A DNA stretch of 64,000 nt from an uncultured Flavobacteriaceae bacterium (GTDB lineage Bacteria; Bacteroidota; Bacteroidia; Flavobacteriales; Flavobacteriaceae). The stretch is taken from contig CANMFO010000002.1 in NCBI GenBank assembly GCA_947497245.1, positions 1,054,001 through 1,118,000 of the forward strand, written 5' to 3'. Below the pieces are notes generated by a model that had not been told where the DNA came from, made no database searches, and worked only from the letters and a program-made list of their open reading frames with translations. Made by a program: the position numbers and the translations under genes. Shown one piece after another: positions 58,129-64,000 of this stretch (within the stretch, counting starts at the first letter, position 1; every line of letters begins with the position of its first letter).

Positions 58129-58581
58129 TTATTGTTGTACCTGATAGTTTCCGGCTTCGAAACGAAACGCTTTCATTAAACGGTTCCAGGTATTGATTTG
58201 GGTAATGGCCAAGCTCAAAAAGGAAATTTCCGTGGTATTGAAATGATCTTCCAACGCGTTGAAAATTTCATCAGGCAGGGGATACCGGTCGATCTGGGTC
58301 AAGGCCTCGGCATATCGTAAGGTCGCCATTTCCCTTGCATCGAAGCAATTGCTTTCTTCCCAAGCCATTAACAGCGAAAGCCTTAGGTCCGTCTCTCCGA
58401 GATGCTTCAGTTCCTTGGTGTGCATATCCAAGCAATAGGCGCAGCCGTTGATCTGTGAAACCCTAAGTTTAACGAGTTTCAACAGTTTTGGATTCACAGA
58501 GGACCCGTCGATGAAATTTTCAATGTCTCGAAGGCGCTCAAACATCCCCTTGGGCAATTCTGTAAAGCTGATACGTTCCAT
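58129..58581 (-). CDS. carboxymuconolactone decarboxylase/AhpD-like protein
   Basis: A 150-residue all-helical CMD-family protein. The peroxidase-type motif GCAYCLDMHTKEL (C-x2-C-x3-H) is present, as are the helices VKLRVSQING and LSLAITQINTWNRL. AhpD-like proteins reduce peroxides or handle quinones and often form oligomers. The DoxX-like gene follows it, and a Crp/Fnr regulator gene is next on the same strand upstream (83 nt), perhaps controlling the pair. Confidence 0.85.
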   Translation of the reverse strand: MERISFTELPKGMFERLRDIENFIDGSSVNPKLLKLVKLRVSQINGCAYCLDMHTKELKHLGETDLRLSLLMAWEESNCFDAREMATLRYAEALTQIDRYPLPDEIFNALEDHFNTTEISFLSLAITQINTWNRLMKAFRFEAGNYQVQQ

Positions 58582-58663
58582 AAGTCATGTTTTAAAAGAT
58601 AATTCGGAGCAAAATAATTGCCAAGGAGCGGAAAAAAATTAAGATGTCTTAAGAAAGCGCTCG

Positions 58664-59233
58664 CTAATGCTCTTTTCTTAGGGCACTTAAATATTCTGGG
58701 GTAATGCCCAGATAGGAAGCCAGCATGTACTGGGGAACACGTTGTACGAATTTGGGATTTGCCTTGATGAATGTGCGGTACATCTCCTCGCTCGACAGAC
58801 TGAACATATATTCCATTCGTTTTTGGATGGCGATATAAGTGCGTTCCATTACGATGCGGAAAAGACGTTCGGTCCCTGGTACCTTCCTATATATTTCGGC
58901 CAAGTCGGATTCCCTCAATTCCAATACTTCAGTAGGCTCGATGGCCTGAATGTAGATACGGGAAGGCGTGTTGTTGATGAGGCTGTCATAGTCGGTGATC
59001 CACCAGTTTTCAATTCCAAAATGAATGATCTGCTCGTTGCCCTTTGGATCGATATAGTACAGACGCAGGCATCCCCGGGTAACAAAATAACGCGATGTGC
59101 ACAGATTCCCCTCCTGAAGTAGATACTCTTTTTTTCCAAGTTCCTTGATTTTTAGATAGGATTGGAAGTGTGCGTCCCCATCAAGACTGATATCGATGTA
59201 TCTTTTGATATAAGCAGTGAGGTTGTGGTTCAT
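58664..59233 (-). CDS. Crp/Fnr family transcriptional regulator
   Basis: A 189-residue regulator: a cyclic-nucleotide-binding-like domain (KEYLLQEGNLCTSRYFVTRGCLRLYYIDPKGNEQIIHFGIENWW) and a C-terminal helix-turn-helix (VPQYMLASYLGITPEYLSALRKEH). No Fnr-type Cys cluster is seen, so it is not an iron-sulphur sensor. Members of this Bacteroidota subgroup usually regulate neighbouring genes; the AhpD-like/DoxX operon downstream on the same strand is the candidate target. Confidence 0.88.
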   Translation of the reverse strand: MNHNLTAYIKRYIDISLDGDAHFQSYLKIKELGKKEYLLQEGNLCTSRYFVTRGCLRLYYIDPKGNEQIIHFGIENWWITDYDSLINNTPSRIYIQAIEPTEVLELRESDLAEIYRKVPGTERLFRIVMERTYIAIQKRMEYMFSLSSEEMYRTFIKANPKFVQRVPQYMLASYLGITPEYLSALRKEH

Positions 59234-59341
59234 TTGCCGCGCGATCTGTAAAACCTTCCAAAGGTACGCATAGCGAATGAAAATAGCCGGTGGAAAGTAG
59301 ACCGTGGATTAGTGGGAGCGGGTATCTTTTTGTGCTTTTTT

Positions 59342-59373
59342 TTGCCGGGATTCATTTTAAGCCCCTAGCTTTG
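59342..59373 (+). promoter_or_regulatory. promoter of the DEAD-box helicase gene
   Basis: TTG at 59342-59344, a 21-nt spacer, and TAGCTTTG at 59366-59373. This is a complete match to the TTG-N17-23-TAnnTTTG promoter, 19 nt before the ATG. Confidence 0.7.
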
Positions 59374-59392
59374 TGGCCAAATTAGAGAAGCA

Positions 59393-60748
59393 ATGATGTC
59401 CAAATTTGACGGCTTTAAGGTTTCCACCCCCTTGCGCAATGCGATGGACGAGATGGGTTTTGTGGCCCCTACGCCCATTCAGGAGGCCTCTTTTTCCGTA
59501 ATTCTATCGGGAAAGGATATGCTGGGGATAGCCCAAACAGGGACTGGAAAGACTATCGCCTATCTGCTGCCCCTGCTACAAGGGCTTCCCTTTTCCAAGG
59601 AAAGACATCCTAGAATACTGGTCTTGGTGCCCACCCGGGAACTGGTACTGCAAGTGGTTGAGGAAATAGAAAAATTGGGGAAATATTCCTCCATTCGAGC
59701 CATCGGTGTCTACGGGGGCACCAATATGAACCGTCAGCGGGAAACCTTGGCGGAGGGTATCGATATCGTCGTGGCCACTCCGGGACGTCTTTATGATTTG
59801 GTGTTGAGTAGGGCGCTGCAATTAAAAACGGTCAAGAAATTGGTCATAGACGAGGTTGATGTTATGTTGGACCTTGGCTTTCGCTTTCAATTGACCAATA
59901 TTTTTGAGTTGTTGCCGGAAAGACGACAGAACATCATGTTCTCTGCCACAATGAGCGAGGAAATCGATGGTCTGATCCAAAACTTTTTCAAAGCGGTACA
60001 AAAGGTGTCCGTCGCGGCTAGCGGAACGCCCTTGGGGAATATAGCGCAGTGTTGCTATGCGGTGCCTAATTTTTACACCAAGGTGAACTTCTTGGTTCAC
60101 CTGCTTCGAGAAGCGGCGGTTTATAGCAAGGTACTAGTGTTTGTATCGAACAAACAGAGGGCCGACCTGCTGTTTCACGCCCTGGAGGAGTTTTACGGAG
60201 AGGAGCTCTGTGTCATCCATTCGAACAAATCGCAGAATTACAGGCTGCGCTCCATAAAACAGTTCGACGAGGGTACCAACCGGATTCTGGTAACCACGGA
60301 CATAATGGCCCGTGGATTGGACCTGGAGGAAATCTCGCATGTGGTGAATTTTGATACCTCATCCTATCCGGAAAACTATATACATCGCATAGGGAGAACG
60401 GGCCGGGCAGAAAAACAGGGAACTTCCCTCTTGTTGTTTACCGAAAAGGAGCTGTCCGCCAAGCAAGCCATTGAGGCCTTTATGGATTATCGGATTCCTG
60501 AAAAAACTTTACCGAAATCCATCGAAATTTCCACAATATTGACTTCGGAAGAGCGGCCTAAAACAGTCGAGGCCAACAATCCGCACAAACGTACCGGCGA
60601 GAACGCTCCCGGGCCCAGTTTTCATGAAAAATCGGAAAAGAACAAAAAGAAGAATAAGGGAGGGTCCTACAGACATAAAATCAAGGCGAAATACAAAAAG
60701 CCCAAAAGTAGAGGGGATAAAAACTCCAATCGGCGCCGGAGAGGGTAG
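59393..60748 (+). CDS. DEAD-box RNA helicase (with DEVD motif II)
   Basis: A 451-residue RNA helicase. Motif Q (MGFVAPTPIQ), motif I (AQTGTGKT), Ia (PTRELVLQ), Ib (TPGRL), motif III (SAT), and motif VI (HRIGRTGR) are all intact. Motif II reads DEVD (IDEVDVMLDLGF) instead of DEAD. The C-terminal 60 residues form a Lys/Arg-rich tail for RNA binding. Probably involved in ribosome assembly or RNA turnover, with a role in the cold. A strong promoter precedes it. Starts at 59393 and 59396 differ by one Met. Confidence 0.93.
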   Translation: MMSKFDGFKVSTPLRNAMDEMGFVAPTPIQEASFSVILSGKDMLGIAQTGTGKTIAYLLPLLQGLPFSKERHPRILVLVPTRELVLQVVEEIEKLGKYSSIRAIGVYGGTNMNRQRETLAEGIDIVVATPGRLYDLVLSRALQLKTVKKLVIDEVDVMLDLGFRFQLTNIFELLPERRQNIMFSATMSEEIDGLIQNFFKAVQKVSVAASGTPLGNIAQCCYAVPNFYTKVNFLVHLLREAAVYSKVLVFVSNKQRADLLFHALEEFYGEELCVIHSNKSQNYRLRSIKQFDEGTNRILVTTDIMARGLDLEEISHVVNFDTSSYPENYIHRIGRTGRAEKQGTSLLLFTEKELSAKQAIEAFMDYRIPEKTLPKSIEISTILTSEERPKTVEANNPHKRTGENAPGPSFHEKSEKNKKKNKGGSYRHKIKAKYKKPKSRGDKNSNRRRRG

Positions 60749-61072
60749 CGGCCCTATTCATCTTTTTTCAATTGAAAGGGCACCGTTAAATCGATAGCAC
60801 ATTGATTTTTTTGGGATAAAAGCCAATCCAAAGGGCCAAAGATTTCATTACGGGGTTTTATGGGTCATCCGGGACAACAAAAGATTTCACCGGGATAGGG
60901 CAAGCAGGGCGGGATAGGTGGGCCCTGTTAAAAAGACCTCTCACGAAACAGCGCAAGGAAATCCCACACCGTTCGATCTTGGCAAAGCATGGGTCGATAT
61001 CCTTTAAACGGTAAATTTCACTTAAATAGTCTCAAATTCCTACTCGTTCAGCCCCTATCGCACTCTAAAAAC
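60749..61072. other. intergenic region after the helicase, nothing recognised
   Basis: No gene or clear element is seen between the helicase stop and the conserved region that begins at 61073. A possible open frame at 60989-61177 is inside that region and is not supported. Confidence 0.5.
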
Positions 61073-61248
61073 CCCGATAAAAGACCGTTCCGATCGGTCA
61101 AGGGTTTTTTGGGGTCGATACGCTTATCGAAGAAATTTTGCACTTTATCCCATTTCTGTGCAGATACCGAAAAATAAGGTCTTTCAGCGAGTTGAAACCC
61201 ATTACGGGGTACTAGCAGGGTTATCTTTATGTAACCCAAATGTTAGTT
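61073..61248 (+). promoter_or_regulatory. conserved 176-nt upstream region of small protein B
   Basis: It begins CCCGATAAA (61073-61081), contains TTTTTTGGGG, CGAAG, TTTTGCACTTTA (61136-61147) and ACCGAAAAATAAGG, and ends at the ATG. It matches the region before small protein A (52332-52507) over its first two-thirds at the same length. TTG at 61109-61111 and TTTTG at 61136-61140 could be promoter elements. Confidence 0.65.
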
Positions 61249-61503
61249 ATGAAAGCTGTTTTAACCTTGATCTTAGTTGTAACCTTCGGAGCCTTTGCTC
61301 TGGCAAATACCAATACCGATGCTAAAGTTGACATTATTGAAATGGGTATTGTTTTGGATAGTGGCGCTGACCTTATTGGCGATTCGAAAGAAGTTAAGAC
61401 TTTCACCGAAACAAGCGTAGCCCGATTGTACCGATATAAAAATTCAAGAATAAAAAAAGCGTTGGCCTTTTCAACCAAACGCAACAAAGCCAAAATGGCA
61501 TAA
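61249..61503 (+). CDS. small secreted cationic protein B
   Basis: An 84-residue exported protein: signal peptide MKAVLTLILVVTFGAFALA, the IIEMGIV motif shared with protein A, and the basic C-terminus VARLYRYKNSRIKKALAF then STKRNKAKMA. The final 28 residues of A and B are nearly identical in pattern (ARLY, KNS, IKKALAF, TKRN, AKMA). I use the ATG at 61249; an upstream TTG is not needed. A 37-residue membrane-protein ORF follows 45 nt later. Function unknown. Confidence 0.7.
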   Translation: MKAVLTLILVVTFGAFALANTNTDAKVDIIEMGIVLDSGADLIGDSKEVKTFTETSVARLYRYKNSRIKKALAFSTKRNKAKMA

Positions 61504-61548
61504 CCCCAACCGTTAACTCCCCAAGTTAACCCTTAACCTAATATTACT

Positions 61549-61662
61549 ATGATACTATTTACGATTTTAACGACCACGGCATTGATTCTCACCTATCTCT
61601 CCCTTTTTCCCAAGACAAAGGGCGTGCTGAGACCTCTTGAAGTGCCCTCCGAACGAAAATAA
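61549..61662 (+). CDS. putative 37-residue single-span membrane protein
   Basis: An ATG-started ORF of 37 codons: one hydrophobic segment (ILFTILTTTALILTYLSLF) and a short, Lys/Pro-containing tail (KTKGVLRPLEVPSERK). It follows small protein B by 45 nt and precedes a weak hairpin region; it is too small for automatic gene finders. It could be a real microprotein or chance. Confidence 0.4.
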   Translation: MILFTILTTTALILTYLSLFPKTKGVLRPLEVPSERK

Positions 61663-61776
61663 ACCAAAAAACCAATATGCATTGCGGCTCCGTCTTTTCC
61701 ACGTCTAGGAAGGGCGGGGCTTGTTTGTTTACGGATCTTCGGAATTTCAATTCCGGTTCGCCCCCCGGCCCCGCAC

Positions 61777-63363
61777 TTACTCCTTAATTCCCGGCTGTAG
61801 GATGGTAAACCCTGTTTTTGCCTTTTCTGCCGCCACTTGGCGCTTTACGTCTTCGAGTAAAGCCTTGGCATCATAGATGATTCCATCCTTGATAGTGTAT
61901 TTTACACCTCCCACACGGACAACCTCATTGTTTTCCGTGAGTTTGATGGCCCCCGTACCGTAAAGGACCTTAAAGTTCTTCAAGGGATTTTCTTCGACTA
62001 CCACAAAGTCCGCCAATTTTCCGATGGCGACCGATCCCAATATGTCGTCCGCTCCCAAGGCTTCCGCCCCGTTCAGGGTGGCAGAGCGAACTACCTCCAA
62101 AGGATGGAAGCCCGCTTCTCGAAGCAGTTCCAGCTCCCGTATGTAGGCAAAGCCATACAGTTGAAAAATAAAACCGGAATCGGAACCCGTGGTGACCCGC
62201 CCGCCCCGGTTTTTATATTCATTGATAAAGGTCATCCATAGTTTGTAGTTGTTCCTCCAGGCCACTTCTTGTTCTGTGCCCCAATCGTGCCAATAGCTTC
62301 CGTGGGATATTTTACTGGGTTGGAAGAACCTCCATAAGGAGGGAAGAGTGTATTCTTCGTGCCATTCCGCCCTTCGGGCACGTTGCAGGTCGCGACTCGC
62401 TTCGTAGATATTGAAGGTAGGGTCTAGTGTGAAATCCAATTCCAGTAGTTCGCCCATTACCTTTTCCCAATGTTCGGAATAAGGCTTGGCCGCCTGGGCC
62501 CACAGCTTTCCGGCATTTTCAAATCGGTGTTGCTCGTTCTGATAGTTATAGTCCAACGGATAGTGTTGCACGGTCTTGTCGTCGAACAGGGCTTCCGGTA
62601 GGCCGTACCAATGTTCCATGCTGGTCAGTCCGGCACGGGCGGAATGCAACACGTTCCAACGGGCGACGCTCAATTGTGCGTGGTGACAGGCGGAGCCCAA
62701 TCCCAATTTTTTGTTCTCGTCCAGGGCTGCCGCCATAATCTCTGGCTCCGCCCCGAAGAACTTTATGCCATCTGCCCCTTTTTTAGCGTTTGCACGTACC
62801 CATTCCCGAGCCTGATCGGGTGTTGAAATGGGAATGTCGTTCAGCGGATTAAAGGTCTTGCTCTTCTGCCCAAAGCCAGTATAGGCATAGATGCGAGGAG
62901 CGATAATCTCATTTTTCGAACTTTTTCGTTTGAGGTCCATGGTAAAGTCCACCCCGCGACCACTGGGCTCCCGTACGGTAGTTACCCCATGGCCCATCCA
63001 TAGCTTGAAGACATAGTCGGGCTCGGCCCCTTGTGCTACGCCCCCGATATGGCCATGCATATCCACAAAACCGGGCAATAGGTACATGCCAGTGCAGTCC
63101 AGTTCTTTCCCACCAACCTTCAGTTTGGGTCGTTTTGAGGTGTCGATCTTTACGCCCGGATAGCCAACGACCTTGATGCCTGTGATGATATTGTTTTCCA
63201 CCACGATATCGATCGGTCCCTGGGGCGGGGCACCATTTCCATTGATCAACATCACCCCCCGGATGATGAGTTGTGAATGCGGTCCGTCGCCCTCAAGCGA
63301 CTGGGCCGTAATTTGGGCAATCCCGGTCAAAAGGGATACTAGGAGAAAGAGGATTCGCTTCAT
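61777..63363 (-). CDS. exported amidohydrolase family protein
   Basis: A 528-residue exported metal-dependent hydrolase: signal peptide (to about residue 20, TAQS), a composite beta domain, and a TIM-barrel with the metal motif GFVDMHGHIGG (HxH). Further parts are GVTTVREPSGRG, CHHAQLSV with metal-type His, VTTGSDSGF with a catalytic-type Asp, and the C-terminal IGKLADFVVVEENPLKN typical of imidazolonepropionase-like amidohydrolases. Probably hydrolyses cyclic amides or dipeptides in the periplasm; the substrate is not known. It lies 49 nt downstream of the M14-type gene. Confidence 0.87.
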   Translation of the reverse strand: MKRILFLLVSLLTGIAQITAQSLEGDGPHSQLIIRGVMLINGNGAPPQGPIDIVVENNIITGIKVVGYPGVKIDTSKRPKLKVGGKELDCTGMYLLPGFVDMHGHIGGVAQGAEPDYVFKLWMGHGVTTVREPSGRGVDFTMDLKRKSSKNEIIAPRIYAYTGFGQKSKTFNPLNDIPISTPDQAREWVRANAKKGADGIKFFGAEPEIMAAALDENKKLGLGSACHHAQLSVARWNVLHSARAGLTSMEHWYGLPEALFDDKTVQHYPLDYNYQNEQHRFENAGKLWAQAAKPYSEHWEKVMGELLELDFTLDPTFNIYEASRDLQRARRAEWHEEYTLPSLWRFFQPSKISHGSYWHDWGTEQEVAWRNNYKLWMTFINEYKNRGGRVTTGSDSGFIFQLYGFAYIRELELLREAGFHPLEVVRSATLNGAEALGADDILGSVAIGKLADFVVVEENPLKNFKVLYGTGAIKLTENNEVVRVGGVKYTIKDGIIYDAKALLEDVKRQVAAEKAKTGFTILQPGIKE

Positions 63364-63412
63364 TGGGAATATGTTGGGTTCGATCTAAAGTTCGGTTTAG
63401 TTTTTGTGATGC

Positions 63413-64000
63413 CTATTCTGTGGGAACGGTAATCTTGTCCCCTAAAAACAGGGCGTTCAAAAACAGTTTGTTGGTGCCATACCAACTTCCCCTAAAATTC
63501 GGATTATCGGCAAAGAGCACGGCCCTGCCACGACCCACTTTGCTAACGACCAGGGAGGCAGAGGGCTTCACGCGTTCTTCCATGTTCTTTTTGGTGATAA
63601 AGCCATCGATGTGCGGGTTTTGGGCGTACTTCGCCACTGTGGCATATGCGTTTTTACTGGGCAGCAACCAGACCTCGTTGTTTTTGTACACCGGGATATT
63701 TTTGTCACGGTACCCAAAGGCCAAAGGATGGGTCAAATCTAAATCGACCCTTAAAATTACACCGCCCACGCTTTCCTTTCCTATATTTTCCTCGGCATCG
63801 GCATAAGGTCTGCGGACCGTAATTTTTTTTGTTACCTTTTCCGTCGAGTCTTTTTTCGCATCCGTCAATTTTTCTTGGACCAATTTCTTTTCGATAGCCC
63901 ATTTTGTAGCACTTCCTATCGTAATCAGGGTATTTCCCTTGCTTACCCAGTCCTTTATCTTGTCCTGTTGTTTTTCGGTAAGCTTGTAATTCCCCGAAAC
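63413..64000 (-). CDS. M14-type zinc carboxypeptidase, C-terminal part (cut by window end)
   Basis: The last 195 residues of a longer exported protein that continues past base 64000. The open frame runs to the window edge with no start codon needed (VSGNYKLTEKQQDK, then IKDWVSKGNTLITIGSATKW). The segments DLTHPLAFGYRDKNIPVYKNN, NPHIDGFITKKN and VGRGRAVLFADNPNFRGSWYGTNKLF resemble the C-terminal domain of flavobacterial M14 zinc carboxypeptidase-like proteins. The catalytic domain would be outside the window, so the call is from the C-terminal domain alone. Confidence 0.65.
   Translation of the reverse strand, partial: VSGNYKLTEKQQDKIKDWVSKGNTLITIGSATKWAIEKKLVQEKLTDAKKDSTEKVTKKITVRRPYADAEENIGKESVGGVILRVDLDLTHPLAFGYRDKNIPVYKNNEVWLLPSKNAYATVAKYAQNPHIDGFITKKNMEERVKPSASLVVSKVGRGRAVLFADNPNFRGSWYGTNKLFLNALFLGDKITVPTE

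Noticed and set aside
1-64000. tRNA, rRNA, insertion sequences or prophage
   Set aside because: No cloverleaf-like sequence, rRNA segment, transposase-like protein or phage structural gene was recognised by reading; a tRNAscan or ISfinder run would be needed to be certain.

Overview
The window is chromosomal DNA from a member of the Bacteroidota, most likely a marine Flavobacteriaceae (Muricauda/Maribacter/Zobellia-like). The case rests on five tandem proteins ending in the type B (gliding-motility-associated) sorting domain of the type IX secretion system, a SusD-less TonB receptor with a HmuY lipoprotein, the flavobacterial promoter word TAnnTTTG before many genes, short convergent/divergent operons and weak Shine-Dalgarno signals. 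No rRNA, tRNA, IS element, prophage or CRISPR array was recognised. All assignments come from reading the sequence; no database search was run.

Layout. 0-2 kb: a LysE exporter and an HMG-CoA-lyase-like enzyme. 1.7-9.4 kb: a coherent haem/iron-type locus. A divergent promoter drives a DUF6607 protein, an FMN-binding protein and a Cys-rich protein to the left, and a TonB receptor, HmuY and DoxX to the right. It is followed by a porin-like protein and by a second FMN-binding protein coupled to a four-helix membrane protein. Three of these promoters carry variants of one 19-bp box, ATTTAGA-N5-TCTAAAT. 9.4-21 kb: housekeeping genes (guaB, lysA, sucC, uvrB), a Lon-substrate-domain protein, hsp20, TerB-like and DUF1456 proteins, and two paralogous small secreted proteins with ECF-sigma-type promoters.

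21.6-32 kb: five tandem T9SS cargo genes read leftward behind an ABC-2 transporter pair. 32-41.8 kb: a divergent kinase-fold protein, a MATE exporter, then envelope genes (PAP2 phosphatase, GT39 glycosyltransferase, flippase-like membrane protein, GT2), a MeaB GTPase, a DUF2911 protein and an aldose epimerase. A four-copy, exactly 22-bp-period palindromic repeat lies between the convergent GT39 and membrane-protein genes. 41.9-44.5 kb: an ECF sigma factor, its probable membrane anti-sigma factor and a DUF4097-type surface protein with a long charged helix. The sigma gene has the same promoter type as the two small-protein genes at 16 kb, which suggests one regulon.

44.5-54.3 kb: lipoproteins and Tat-exported enzymes probably acting on sugars (CBM9-like, two Gfo/Idh/MocA oxidoreductases, DUF1080), mixed with MsrA, a macroglobulin/plug fusion, an M23 peptidase and an SGNH esterase. 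54.4-57.7 kb: a YbbA/YbbP-type ABC exporter divergent from the esterase, as in the enterobacterial tesA-ybbA-ybbP arrangement. 57.7-64 kb: DoxX plus AhpD-like operon, a Crp/Fnr regulator, a DEAD-box helicase, an amidohydrolase and the C-terminal part of an M14-type carboxypeptidase cut by the window edge. Two small secreted proteins (52.5 and 61.2 kb) share both a cationic C-terminus and a 176-nt upstream region kept at identical spacing; this is the most unusual signal in the window.
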